Position numbers and translations under genes: made by a program. Positions 41,958 through 50,651 of a DNA stretch of 64,000 nt are shown here, piece by piece. The stretch spans positions 682,001-746,000 of the forward strand of contig NZ_JBHULS010000001.1 in the NCBI RefSeq assembly GCF_042684585.1, read 5' to 3'. This DNA is from Algorimicrobium sediminis (GTDB lineage: Bacteria > Bacteroidota > Bacteroidia > Flavobacteriales > Flavobacteriaceae). The notes below the pieces were generated by a model. That model saw only the letters and a program-made list of their open reading frames with translations. It ran no database searches and had not been told where the DNA came from. The stretch's first letter is position 1. Every line of letters starts with the position of its first letter.

Positions 41958-41987
41958 CAAATGTAGCTTTAATTTATAAAGTTGCAA
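41958..41987 (-). promoter_or_regulatory. Promoter of the rarD-like gene
   Basis: Minus strand TTG (41987-41985), 19 bases, TACATTTG (41965-41958). Leader about 14 bases to ATG 41937. Confidence 0.65.
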
Positions 41988-42025
41988 GGCAATTTCTAGT
42001 TATAATTTGCTTGCTATTAAAGCCC

Positions 42026-42060
42026 AAAAAAAAAGCCCCGATAATAGTACCGAGGCTTAG
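42026..42060 (-). terminator. Terminator of the 42084 lipoprotein gene
   Basis: Hairpin AAGCCCCG with CGAGGCTT (one G-U pair on the minus transcript), loop of about 8-10 bases, with a nine-A run on the left that is the T-run for minus transcription. Confidence 0.72.
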
Positions 42061-42083
42061 TTGTTTAAAAAACGCTTTTTAGC

Positions 42084-42752
42084 TTATTTACGCGTAAGTG
42101 CTTTTGTTATTTTAGCTGTATAATCGGCGGCATTTTTACGAATATTTTGCGGGTCGTCAATTTGTGTTGTTACTACCGCAGCTAATTGTTTGCCGTCTGC
42201 TTTTGTTAAATCGTAAGCAACTGTTTCAACCACATAAGTTTTAATAACTTGTGTGGTGGCCGTCATTGGAACATAAGATCCGTATGTTGAATACGAAAAC
42301 GGATTGGCATAATAACCATAAAAACCACCGTAATAAGCAGGGTAATAGGAAGGCCAGTATGTAGCGCCGGCATAGTAACCACCATCCTGTGTTGTTTGGG
42401 TGCGTTCTTGGTAATCTTTTACAACAGTTAGTACAATACCGTTATAACCTTCATTTTTCAAAAACGATCGAAAGTTTGTTAATTGTTCTTGATTTAGTTC
42501 CTTGTCATGGCTAAATTCTGGCATTTCTTTAAAACTTTCAGTAGCCTGAATACCATTAGCTCGAAGTTCCTTGGCTAACTCCGTTTCAAAAGCAATTCTA
42601 ACAGATTTATTATCGGTTCTGGAAATAACTAGAACTTTATTATCTTGAAAGTCGCTAATGGAATCGGATTTCCAAGCATCCAAAACTTTAATACTGGAGC
42701 AGCTAGAAGCAAAAATTAAAAGTAGCACTGCTAATGTGAACGTGTTTTTCAT
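42084..42752 (-). CDS. Lipoprotein of unknown function (DUF4136-like)
   Basis: A 222 aa lipoprotein with signal peptide and lipobox FASSC, lipidated Cys18. The body reads VLDAWKSDSISDFQDNKVLV and KSVRIAFETELAKELRANG, a pattern of envelope lipoproteins related to DUF4136 that bind or sort peptides. A Tyr/Gly-rich low-complexity stretch (about 125-160, with YYPAYYGGFYGYYANPF) sits in the middle. Own -7 element TATTTTTG on the minus strand (42828-42821) and a terminator. Confidence 0.78.
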   Translation of the reverse strand: MKNTFTLAVLLLIFASSCSSIKVLDAWKSDSISDFQDNKVLVISRTDNKSVRIAFETELAKELRANGIQATESFKEMPEFSHDKELNQEQLTNFRSFLKNEGYNGIVLTVVKDYQERTQTTQDGGYYAGATYWPSYYPAYYGGFYGYYANPFSYSTYGSYVPMTATTQVIKTYVVETVAYDLTKADGKQLAAVVTTQIDDPQNIRKNAADYTAKITKALTRK

Positions 42753-42851
42753 AAAATTGGTGTTAAGTTTATTAAGATATTTTTATTTAGACATTTTATT
42801 TCAAAAAGCTAATAACGAGTCAAAAATAGCATAAAAAAACAAACTGCCTCT

Positions 42852-43271
42852 TTATTCTAAAAATTTTGCTTTTAATTCCTTGGTAGGTATCATACACGCT
42901 TCTTTTTTTCCAAACCATTTATACCTATTTTTAGCAATAACATCGTAAACCCAATTGCGAATAAATGCAGGAACAATGAAAAAAATTGGTAATAAATTTC
43001 TTGGGAACCCTAGTTTAGAAGCTATTTTTAAGGCTGCGGTAGATTTGTAATGAAGTTGTTTATTAGCAGTATACAATAAAATAGAGTCCAATTTAGTAGT
43101 ATCTATTTGGTGGGCCTCTAGGACCTGATTTCCAATGTTGCTTTGTAATGGAGCAAACACAAAAACATTATTTTTATCGTGTTTAATAACGTAGTTAATG
43201 GCGTTATTACACAAATTACATACCCCATCAAATAGTATTAAATGTTTGTTTTCTGGCAGATTTTTTATCAT
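42852..43271 (-). CDS. DCC-family thiol-disulfide oxidoreductase-like protein
   Basis: A 139 aa protein with the DCC signature DGVCNLC (Cys18, Cys21) near the N-terminus, followed by FVFAPLQSNIGN, a hydrophobic segment FPRNLLPIFFIVPAFIRNWVYD, and KNRYKWFGKKEACMIP. It has a thioredoxin-like fold with a CxxC; substrate unknown. ATG 43271 (MIKNLPENKHLILFDGVC) is preferred; ATG 43310 adds 13 residues and would start five bases after mutS2. Cotranscribed with mutS2. Confidence 0.85.
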   Translation of the reverse strand: MIKNLPENKHLILFDGVCNLCNNAINYVIKHDKNNVFVFAPLQSNIGNQVLEAHQIDTTKLDSILLYTANKQLHYKSTAALKIASKLGFPRNLLPIFFIVPAFIRNWVYDVIAKNRYKWFGKKEACMIPTKELKAKFLE

Positions 43272-43315
43272 AATAGCAGGTGTTTTTAGTGGTTTTAAGC
43301 TAAAAAACAAAGCGT

Positions 43316-45487
43316 TTATTTGTTTACAGCTTCCACAAGTTCTAATTGTTCCAAACTGACATTTGTTGTAAACATGCCATAATTAACAACAGCTTTATTT
43401 TTTTCAATACTATCTATGCTTCCAACCGCGCGGCCATCCTGCATTCTAACCCGGTCGCCAATTTTTAAAACGGGTTTTGGCGGTGCTGGTTTGTTTTTTT
43501 CTTTTGCTTTTTCAGCCTTTTTTTTCTCCCTAATAACGGCTACTTTTTTTTCAGCTTCTTCTTTTATTTTCTCAACTTTTGCTTTTTCAGCCTTTTGTTT
43601 TTTAACAGAGATTTTTTTGCGTTTGGAGTTTTCAATTTGAACTAGTTTAAATAGTTCACTCAAGAGTGCTTTTTTCTGTTTGTTGTTGAAATATTTTTCA
43701 GATAAATCGTTTACTTTCTGCCCTAAATAAATGAGGCGCTGGTTGGTATCGTATAGCTCTTGATAGCTTTCTAACTTCTTCTGAACTTTTAAATTGATTT
43801 CCTCTAATTTTTCGGCCTCTGTTTGTTTCTTGCGTTCGTTTTCTTTTAACGACTGTTCCGTTTTCTCTAATTTAGATCGTTCTTTTTGAAGCTTTGCTAT
43901 GGTTCTATCAAAACGAACTTTGCCTTTTTCAATTTTCTTTTTGGCCCTATTTATTAAAGAATAGGGGATGCCGTTTTTTTGGGCTACTTCAAACGTAAAG
44001 GAACTCCCTGCTTGTCCTAAAGCCAGTTTATAAACGGGTTCTAATGTTTTTTCGTCAAACATCATGTTGGCATTTTGCATAAACGGTAGCTCATTGGCTA
44101 ACATTTTCAGGTTTGCATAGTGTGTGGTTATAATACCAAATGCTTCGCGGTGGTAAAATTCCTCTAAAAAGGTTTCTGCCAAAGCACCTCCCAATTCTGG
44201 ATCGGAACCAGTGCCAAACTCATCTATTAAAAACAAGGTGTCTTTATGGCATTTTTTAAGGAAATAATTCATTTGTTTTAAGCGGTAGCTATAAGTGCTT
44301 AAATGGTTTTCAATAGATTGATTATCGCCTATATCCGTAATAATTCGCTTGAATAAAAAAACACTACTGCGTTCATGTACTGGTATTAAAAACCCCGATT
44401 GCAGCATTACTTGCAACAATCCTACCGTTTTTAAAGTAATACTTTTTCCGCCAGCATTAGGTCCAGAAATAACAATAATCCGGTTTTCTTGTGTTAATTT
44501 TATGGACTGCGGATATGTTTTTTGATTTTTTTGGGTATTGCTTAAGTATAATAACGGGTGGTAGGCATCGCGTAAGTTAAGTTCCCGATTGGTATTAATT
44601 TCTGGCAACACGGCGTTCATAGATTTGGCATATTTTGCCTTGGCCGAAATAACATCAATATTTATTAAAAAGCTTTGATAGTCCTCTAACAGTGGTATAA
44701 ATGGTCGGATAAAATTGGTAACATCCTTTAAAATGCGAATAACTTCTTCGTGTTCTTCATATTCTAAATTGTTTAATTCGCGGGTGTGCTGTAATGTGGT
44801 TTCCGGCTCGATATATACAATACTTCCGGTTTTACTTCCGCCCATAATGGCGCCCTTTACTTTACGACGGTACATGGCTTTTACAGCTAGTACCCGTTTG
44901 TTGTCTACTACCGATTCCCGAATATCATCCAGATAGTCTAATTGATGATACGTATTTAGGGCAGCACCAAAACTGCTATTTATTTTTCCTTTTACTTTAT
45001 TAATACTTTGCCGTAGCTCTTGCAACAAAGGCGATGCGCTGTCTTTTATGTCGCCAAACCTATCTACTATGCTATCAATTTCTTCAATTAATACCTTTGT
45101 AACCTCAATATGTGATGCATACTCATTAAGATTTATATAATATTCTTTAAATTTTTTCAGAAAAACAACCAGTGCATTAACTGTAATAGACATACTAACA
45201 AGTTTCTTTAAACTAGGTGTTTCCAGAAAGGTGTTTTCTATTTTAAGTAGTTTTAATTCTTTTGTTATGGCATCAAAACCATGGTTTGGAATCCGGTTAT
45301 CGTTATACAAGGATGCTAAATATTCGTTGGTATATGATAAGGATTTCACAACCTGGTCGTGGGTTTTTAAGGGACTAATTTCCAAAGCGGCCTGTTGTCC
45401 TAAAGGCGTTATGCACAAAGCGCTTACTTGTTGCAAAACGGTAGAAAATTCCAGATCTTGGCGTGTTTTTTCGTGAATATGTATCAT
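43316..45487 (-). CDS. mutS2: MutS2-like ATPase without Smr nuclease domain
   Basis: A 723 aa MutS-family ATPase. It lacks the N-terminal mismatch-recognition domain of MutS and has a MutS2 clamp/lever region, then the ATPase with Walker A GPNAGGKS, Walker B LFLIDEFGTGSDP and the conserved TTHYANLKML. A long Lys/Glu-rich coiled coil (about 520-650) and a KOW-like end (IGDRVRMQDGRAVGSID) follow. The C-terminal Smr endonuclease domain of B. subtilis MutS2 (about 785 aa) is missing: the protein ends LELVEAVNK. Role likely in recombination or ribosome-collision rescue rather than mismatch repair. DCC gene follows five to 44 bases downstream. Confidence 0.9.
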   Translation of the reverse strand: MIHIHEKTRQDLEFSTVLQQVSALCITPLGQQAALEISPLKTHDQVVKSLSYTNEYLASLYNDNRIPNHGFDAITKELKLLKIENTFLETPSLKKLVSMSITVNALVVFLKKFKEYYINLNEYASHIEVTKVLIEEIDSIVDRFGDIKDSASPLLQELRQSINKVKGKINSSFGAALNTYHQLDYLDDIRESVVDNKRVLAVKAMYRRKVKGAIMGGSKTGSIVYIEPETTLQHTRELNNLEYEEHEEVIRILKDVTNFIRPFIPLLEDYQSFLINIDVISAKAKYAKSMNAVLPEINTNRELNLRDAYHPLLYLSNTQKNQKTYPQSIKLTQENRIIVISGPNAGGKSITLKTVGLLQVMLQSGFLIPVHERSSVFLFKRIITDIGDNQSIENHLSTYSYRLKQMNYFLKKCHKDTLFLIDEFGTGSDPELGGALAETFLEEFYHREAFGIITTHYANLKMLANELPFMQNANMMFDEKTLEPVYKLALGQAGSSFTFEVAQKNGIPYSLINRAKKKIEKGKVRFDRTIAKLQKERSKLEKTEQSLKENERKKQTEAEKLEEINLKVQKKLESYQELYDTNQRLIYLGQKVNDLSEKYFNNKQKKALLSELFKLVQIENSKRKKISVKKQKAEKAKVEKIKEEAEKKVAVIREKKKAEKAKEKNKPAPPKPVLKIGDRVRMQDGRAVGSIDSIEKNKAVVNYGMFTTNVSLEQLELVEAVNK

Positions 45488-45568
45488 ATAGTTTTAGCTG
45501 ATGAAAATCTCATTTATGAGCTTGTAAAAATACGGATAATGTTTTAAAACCTCACGTACTTAAACAGC

Positions 45569-45590
45569 CTGTTTGGTTTATTCCAAACAG
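45569..45590. repeat. Inverted repeat upstream of mutS2
   Basis: CTGTTTGG (45569-45576) and CCAAACAG (45583-45590), six-base spacer. There is no T-run on either side, so it is not a normal intrinsic terminator. Its position about 80-100 bases upstream of the mutS2 start makes a protein-binding site or RNA structure possible. Confidence 0.4.
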
Positions 45591-45638
45591 ATTTCAGAGG
45601 GCATTACTGGATTAAACAGTGTTGGTTACGCTAATAAC

Positions 45639-45675
45639 CTGATGGTGTTTTTTGTATGAACCCTAACACCTTCAG
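45639..45675 (-). terminator. Possible imperfect terminator downstream of the YfcC gene
   Basis: CTGATGGTGTT (45639-45649) with AACACCTTCAG (45665-45675), one internal mismatch, loop of 15 bases. No clear T-run on the minus transcript, so weak. It lies 22 bases after the YfcC gene stop. Confidence 0.35.
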
Positions 45676-45697
45676 ATTAAAAATGGGTGTTTTCCTT

Positions 45698-47191
45698 CTA
45701 ATAAAAAGCTTGAATGGTAATAATAATCATGGTAAAAATGGTGAGTATTAACAATAATGGAAGTACAAATTTTAACCATTTATTATAACCAATTTTTACA
45801 ATGGCTAGTGATGCTAAAATTAAACCTGTAGGATTTATAAAAGCAAATAAACCCATACCATACTGGTAACAGTTAACAATAACTTCTCTGCCAAAACCAA
45901 CCGTATCTGCCAAAGGCGACATGATAGGCATGGTTAAAACCGCCATTCCTGAAGAACTTGGAATAAAGAATGATAAACCGCTATAAATAAACAGCATCGC
46001 ATTTGCAAATACACCTTTGTTCATGCCTTCTGTAACAGTACTAGCATGGTAGAGCATGGTGTCGCTAATAAGGCCATCGTTCATTAAAACAGACACACCG
46101 CGGGCAATACCAATAATAAGCGCCACACCCAGTAAATCGGCTGCACCTTTAATAAAGGTTTCCACGAAAGTAGTTTCTTGAATCTTGCCTATAATACCAA
46201 TTAAAATAGCACCAACAAAAAAGACCGTAGTCATTTCAACAAACCACCATTCTAATTGCGAAACGCCGTAAATCATAACCACAAAACAGGCAGAAAAAAC
46301 AAGAAGGATTAGCCGCAAACGGGTACTTAAGGCCAAAATATTTTTAGTTTTTGTTCCGAAATGCGCTTCAATTTCGGTTTTTTGATGGTAAATAATAGAT
46401 TTTGAAGGATCCTTCTTTACTTTTTGTGCATACACTAAAATGTAAATAATACAAATAGCAACGCCAATTACAAGCGCAACTACGCGCCCTGTAAGCCCTG
46501 TAGTCCAATTTATTCCAGCAGCATCGGAAGCAATTATAGTGCTAAACGGGTTTACGGTGGAAAACATGGTTCCAATGGAAGAGCCTAAATATATAGCTGC
46601 AAGCGGTACCATGGCGTCGTATTTAGCAGCTAAAAACATGGGAATTAAAATAGGGTAGAAGGCTATCGTTTCTTCGGCTAAACCAAAAGTAGTACCACCT
46701 AATGCTACCAGTGCTGTAACCAAAATAATTAAAACATACTCATGGCCTTTTAGGGCTTTGGCCAGCCAAGAAATTCCAGCATCAAAGGCACCGGTATAAT
46801 TCATAATACCAATTAATCCACCTATTATTAGCACCAGAAAAATAATATCAGCTGCTTCAATAATACCTTTTATGGGAGCCTTAAAAAAAGCAACTAAATT
46901 TTGAGGCTTTGCACTAACAACTTGATAGGTATTGGGTATCGATATGGGTTTCCAGATATCGCCGTTAGTAAATTTTTCTAAAGGTATTTTAATAGCTAAA
47001 GCTTCTAGGGTTTCTTGAGTGGCTGGTAGTTTCGACTCTGTTTCTAAATGTGTTTTAGTAAAACTATTGTCAATTTTATTATAGGTTAAAGTGTCGTATT
47101 TTCCCGCGGGTACAAACCAGGTTAGTAAGGCCACCAATGCGGCAATAATTAATAAAATGGTTTGAGCTGTAGGGAATTTTATTTTTTTCAA
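45698..47191 (-). CDS. YfcC family (C4-dicarboxylate/basic amino acid permease-like) transporter
   Basis: A 497 aa inner-membrane protein with about 12 hydrophobic helices. It opens FPTAQTILLIIAALVALLTWFVPAGKYD, the signature of the YfcC/ArcD-like family (PF03606), and contains GGTTFGLAEETIAFYPILIPM and the conserved FINPTGLILA loop near the C-terminus. Substrates in the family include C4-dicarboxylates and amino acids; none can be assigned here. No -7 element convincingly placed upstream. Confidence 0.9.
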   Translation of the reverse strand: MKKIKFPTAQTILLIIAALVALLTWFVPAGKYDTLTYNKIDNSFTKTHLETESKLPATQETLEALAIKIPLEKFTNGDIWKPISIPNTYQVVSAKPQNLVAFFKAPIKGIIEAADIIFLVLIIGGLIGIMNYTGAFDAGISWLAKALKGHEYVLIILVTALVALGGTTFGLAEETIAFYPILIPMFLAAKYDAMVPLAAIYLGSSIGTMFSTVNPFSTIIASDAAGINWTTGLTGRVVALVIGVAICIIYILVYAQKVKKDPSKSIIYHQKTEIEAHFGTKTKNILALSTRLRLILLVFSACFVVMIYGVSQLEWWFVEMTTVFFVGAILIGIIGKIQETTFVETFIKGAADLLGVALIIGIARGVSVLMNDGLISDTMLYHASTVTEGMNKGVFANAMLFIYSGLSFFIPSSSGMAVLTMPIMSPLADTVGFGREVIVNCYQYGMGLFAFINPTGLILASLAIVKIGYNKWLKFVLPLLLILTIFTMIIITIQAFY

Positions 47192-47258
47192 GACGTATAT
47201 AATTTTGTGGCCTTAAAGATAATATTAATTTAGTGTGTTGGTAAAAAAGATTTCACAA

Positions 47259-47924
47259 ATGGACATAAAAATAAATAACAGTTGGCAGCCTTTTTTTGCT
47301 GAACAGAAAAAGGCTTCTTATTTTAAAGAATTGGAAACCTTTATTAATCGCGAATATGCTAATAATACCTGTTACCCTCAAAAAAATGAAATTTTTAAAG
47401 CTTTTGAAACAACGGGTTTAACCAATATTCGTGTGGTTATTATTGGGCAAGATCCTTATCATGGACCTAATCAAGCTAATGGTTTATGTTTTAGCGTACA
47501 TGAACAGATAGCGCATCCACCTTCCTTGCGAAACATTTTTAAAGAATTAGAAATGGACTTAAAAAAACCTTATCCACAAAGCGGGGATTTAATAGCATGG
47601 GCAAAGCAGGGTGTTTTTTTACTAAATACTATATTAAGTGTTAGGGCCCATGAGCCCGGAAGTCATAAAAACGCCGGTTGGGAGATTTTAACAGATGCCG
47701 CCATTAAAATAATTAATAGGAAACAAACACCCGTTGTTTTTTTACTTTGGGGTGGATTTGCAAAAAAGAAAGCAAAACTTATTACCAATCCCATACATAC
47801 TATTTTAACCAGTGGCCATCCGTCGCCCTTAAGCGCTAATCGTGGTTTTTGGTTTGGAAATAAACATTTTAGTGAAACAAATAGGGTGCTAAAAAATAAT
47901 AACCAACTACCTATAAAATGGTAA
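47259..47924 (+). CDS. ung: Uracil-DNA glycosylase
   Basis: A 221 aa base-excision-repair enzyme that removes uracil from DNA. Catalytic water-activating Asp65 lies in GQDPYHGP; the leucine-loop motif HPSPLSANRGFWF supplies the catalytic His; LLNTILSVRAHEPGSH and FLLWG are also present. Start is taken at ATG 47259 (MDIKINNSWQPFF); an upstream GTG at 47235 would add eight residues with no similarity to other Ung proteins. The downstream gene is on the other strand. Confidence 0.95.
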   Translation: MDIKINNSWQPFFAEQKKASYFKELETFINREYANNTCYPQKNEIFKAFETTGLTNIRVVIIGQDPYHGPNQANGLCFSVHEQIAHPPSLRNIFKELEMDLKKPYPQSGDLIAWAKQGVFLLNTILSVRAHEPGSHKNAGWEILTDAAIKIINRKQTPVVFLLWGGFAKKKAKLITNPIHTILTSGHPSPLSANRGFWFGNKHFSETNRVLKNNNQLPIKW

Positions 47925-47955
47925 TTGGTTATTATCCTAAACAACGTGTATCCGC

Positions 47956-48174
47956 TTAACTGCCAGTTGGCGCCAACTCTGTTGGATTCTCCACTGGTTT
48001 ACGCCTGTTCTGGATTTGGGCGGAAAACGCTTCCTTTTTTATTTTGCTGGGATGTTTGCTTATTTTATTACAACTATAGGTAAGCAACAAAAAATTAATA
48101 CCCACCAAAATAACCAAGGAAATTGTGATGGTTAAAAGCATGAAAAAGGGTTTTAGTTTAATTGATACCCTCAA
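47956..48174 (-). CDS. Small membrane-anchored protein, 72 aa
   Basis: One hydrophobic helix (about 11-31) with a basic N-terminal tip, then a polar C-terminal half ending PTELAPTGS. The layout (short cytosolic start, helix, Pro-rich tail ending in APTGS) is of a type I have the impression is common in Flavobacteriaceae, but I cannot confirm a family. It is a single gene convergent with ung. Real coding status is moderate: normal codon use, clean ATG, plausible position. Confidence 0.5.
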   Translation of the reverse strand: MRVSIKLKPFFMLLTITISLVILVGINFLLLTYSCNKISKHPSKIKKEAFSAQIQNRRKPVENPTELAPTGS

Positions 48175-48329
48175 TATAAGAGAATTATTTTAAAATTTAA
48201 AGAAATTTTAACAAAAACTCATTAAAGCCCCACTTTAGCCCAAGTATAACTAACCTGTCCTTACTTAATAATTTATTAAACGTGCTTCAGTAGGCTAGGC
48301 GACTAACTTATTACCGTCTTATTTATTTT

Positions 48330-49184
48330 TTAAAACAGGTGTACCAAGGCATTGTAGGGTACGGTTTTAGGTATAATATCTAGAGCTAGTAATTGTTGCT
48401 GTATATCGTAAATTGTGGCCTCTGAAGGCTGCTTGTCGGACCACTCTGTTAAAGATAACCATTCTTGAACATCTGCCAATTGTTGGTTATAACGTGCTGC
48501 TATTAGCTTGTCTATATCGGGAATGCTTTTAAACTGTTTGGTAGCTTTGTTTATAGTGTTTATGATGTTTTGAAGTTCGGGTTTATTTTGGCTAATAAAA
48601 TTAGTTCTAGCAGCAATAACAAAGCAAGGCCATGGCGTAGGACATTTTCCTAAACGCCTAAAAACACCTGTATCTACCAAGGGTTTTGTCATAAATTTTT
48701 CCCACATAAAATAATCTGCAGTCCCATTATTTAGGGCTGTAACAGCACCTTCCAAGGTATCTACAACGGTAAATTTTAAATCATTTTTTAAATCCCACCC
48801 ATTATTTTTCGCATGGATATATGTCATGAGGTGCGATCCTGATCCGTATCTGCTAATAGCGGCTTTTTTGCCTTTTAAGTCTGAAATGGCTTGAAATTGC
48901 GATTTTGCCGCCACATGAATACCCCAAATTAAAGGTGTTTTCACAAAGGTTTGAATAATCTTGGTAGGGTTTCCGGCTATTACATCTTTAATAATGCCCT
49001 CGGTTAAAATAACAGCCATATCAATATGACCGTCCCGAAGCGCCTCACACATTGCACCGGTTCCATCGGGGTAGTCGTGCCAACGTAGGTTTATCTGGTC
49101 TTTTTTGTAAAGACCTTCCTTTAGGGTTAAATACCAAGCTAGATTAAAATGTTCGGGAACACCACCAATGTTTATGGTTTTCAT
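48330..49184 (-). CDS. Periplasmic-binding-protein-fold protein without signal peptide (SsuA/THI5-like)
   Basis: A 284 aa protein that opens directly MKTINIGGVPEHFNLAWYLTLKEGLYKKD, the first strand of the SsuA/THI5/TauA binding-protein fold, with no signal peptide or lipobox. Further family segments: MCEALRDGHIDMAVILTEG, KKAAISRYGSGSHLMTYIHA and AVTALNNGTADYFMWEKF. No ABC permease or ATPase is nearby. It is translationally coupled (ATGA overlap) to the nucleoside phosphorylase gene. A cytosolic role, as an enzyme (THI5- or MqnA/MqnD-like proteins share this fold) or a sensor, fits better than transport. Residues CPTPWPCFV near 180 are a possible active-site Cys pair. Confidence 0.85.
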   Translation of the reverse strand: MKTINIGGVPEHFNLAWYLTLKEGLYKKDQINLRWHDYPDGTGAMCEALRDGHIDMAVILTEGIIKDVIAGNPTKIIQTFVKTPLIWGIHVAAKSQFQAISDLKGKKAAISRYGSGSHLMTYIHAKNNGWDLKNDLKFTVVDTLEGAVTALNNGTADYFMWEKFMTKPLVDTGVFRRLGKCPTPWPCFVIAARTNFISQNKPELQNIINTINKATKQFKSIPDIDKLIAARYNQQLADVQEWLSLTEWSDKQPSEATIYDIQQQLLALDIIPKTVPYNALVHLF

Positions 49185-50053
49185 AAGGTAATCACTTTCT
49201 GTAAGGTGTATTGAATGAGGTTTTCAATTGCGGCATGTGGATTTTTACTAAAAGTACCATTGGCACGATTGGCTATAATAGCGTTTAGTGAAAGTGCGTG
49301 ATGTCCTAGTAGTTTTGATAATCCATAAATAGCAGATGTTTCCATTTCCAAATTAGTTATGCGCATGCCTTTAAAATTAAAAGTATCCATTTTATGGTTT
49401 AATTCTGGATTTTGCACCGGTAAGCGTAAAACTCTGCCTTGTGGACCGTAAAAACCAATAGCCGTTCCTGTTATACCAATAAAGGTTTGTGCAGAGGCAA
49501 AATGCTTTTCTAGAAAAGAGCTATTGCTAATAATAAGTGGATCCGCTTTTCTTGAGTACCACTGGGTATGTGACTTAAAAGCGTCTTCTATTTCGGGGTG
49601 TGTAAATTGGTCTATTTGATAAAAGTGAAGTAAGCCTGTTAAGTCTAATCCATGCGAACCCATTACAAAACTATCTACTGGTATATCTGCTTGTAAAGAG
49701 CCAGATGTACCAACACGGATAATATTCAAAGCTGTTTGTACTGGTTTTGCTTTTCTGGTTTCTAAATCGATATTTACCAAAGCGTCCAACTCATTCATAA
49801 CAATATCAATATTATCTGGACCAATACCTGTGGATATTACAGTTAGCCTTTTACCCTTATAGGTACCTGTTTGGGTTTTAAACTCACGTTTTTGTGTTTT
49901 AAATTCAATGGTGTCAAAATGCTTGGTAATTTTCTCAACACGACCCTGATCGCCAACAAAAAGGATGGTATTGGCAATGTTTTCTGGTTTTAAATTTAAA
50001 TGATAAACACTACCATCTGGATTTAATATTAATTCAGATTCTTTAATATTCAT
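49181..50053 (-). CDS. Nucleoside phosphorylase
   Basis: A 290 aa member of the PNP/UDP phosphorylase family that would cleave a nucleoside with phosphate to base and ribose-1-phosphate. It shows ILFVGDQGRVEKITKHF, phosphate-binding STGIGPDNIDIV, RVGTSGSLQADIPVDSFV and the base-binding MRITNLEMETSAIYGLS with the conserved MExSA. Closest by pattern to uridine phosphorylase-like enzymes. Start chosen at ATG 50053 (MNIKESELILNPDGSVYH); ATG 50080 adds nine residues. First gene of a two-gene operon with the binding-protein-fold gene. Confidence 0.9.
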   Translation of the reverse strand: MNIKESELILNPDGSVYHLNLKPENIANTILFVGDQGRVEKITKHFDTIEFKTQKREFKTQTGTYKGKRLTVISTGIGPDNIDIVMNELDALVNIDLETRKAKPVQTALNIIRVGTSGSLQADIPVDSFVMGSHGLDLTGLLHFYQIDQFTHPEIEDAFKSHTQWYSRKADPLIISNSSFLEKHFASAQTFIGITGTAIGFYGPQGRVLRLPVQNPELNHKMDTFNFKGMRITNLEMETSAIYGLSKLLGHHALSLNAIIANRANGTFSKNPHAAIENLIQYTLQKVITL

Positions 50054-50320
50054 GTGCTTGTGTATTTGGTTTTTTTTCAAAATATTGGTTTACCATTAAA
50101 ATGGTTGTTGCCTAAAATTACTGTTATGTGTTATGCTACGACGCAGAAATTAGGGGTAAAGAACTCGCTAAAATGGTATCGTCCTATGGCTATTTGGATG
50201 CTACCAATTTAAACTGAATAGGCACTAAAAATTTCGGTTAAACAAAACTGAAAGTTACTAAAGTAAATAGTATTTACAAACCTTTTGATGGTTTTATTGG
50301 GCTGTGCCATGCCTTAAAAG

Positions 50321-50650
50321 TTAGCCACCTACGCGTTTCACTAAAAATCCTTTTTCTTTTAAAATGGTCATAATTTTATCTCTGTAATCACCCTGAATTA
50401 TAATGGTATCGTCCTTAAAGCTACCACCTACACTTAATGTGGTTTTTAGTTCTTTGGCCAAAGCCTTAAAATCTTCTGTAGCACCTGTATAACCAGCTAT
50501 AATTGTTATAGGTTTGCCCTTTCGTTTTTCGTATTTGCACAAGAGTGGGTCGTCCTGAATCCACAGGTCGTTCTGGGTGTTGTTTTCCGGTTCTGGTGTT
50601 TCTGAAACATGATCTGGAAACAAGTTTTTTAATTGGTCTTTTAAATCCAT
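50321..50650 (-). CDS. yciH: SUI1/eIF1-like translation initiation factor (YciH family)
   Basis: A 109 aa protein whose C-terminal part (about 40-108) is the SUI1/eIF1 fold: KGKPITIIAGYTG, LAKELKTTLSVGGSFKDDTIIIQGDYRDKI. Bacterial YciH inhibits or proofreads unconventional initiation under stress. The N-terminal ~35 residues are acidic and probably disordered. One base after the oxygenase gene stop, so cotranscribed with it. Confidence 0.9.
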   Translation of the reverse strand: MDLKDQLKNLFPDHVSETPEPENNTQNDLWIQDDPLLCKYEKRKGKPITIIAGYTGATEDFKALAKELKTTLSVGGSFKDDTIIIQGDYRDKIMTILKEKGFLVKRVGG

Positions 50651-50651
50651 T

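Noticed and set aside
50126..50212. 28-codon open frame beginning MCYATTQK in the gap upstream of the nucleoside phosphorylase gene
   Set aside because: The start resembles the MCY N-terminus of HMCES/YedK-type SOS peptidases, so I considered a remnant, but the frame ends after 28 codons, the following frame holds no recognisable motif, and the similarity is too short to count.
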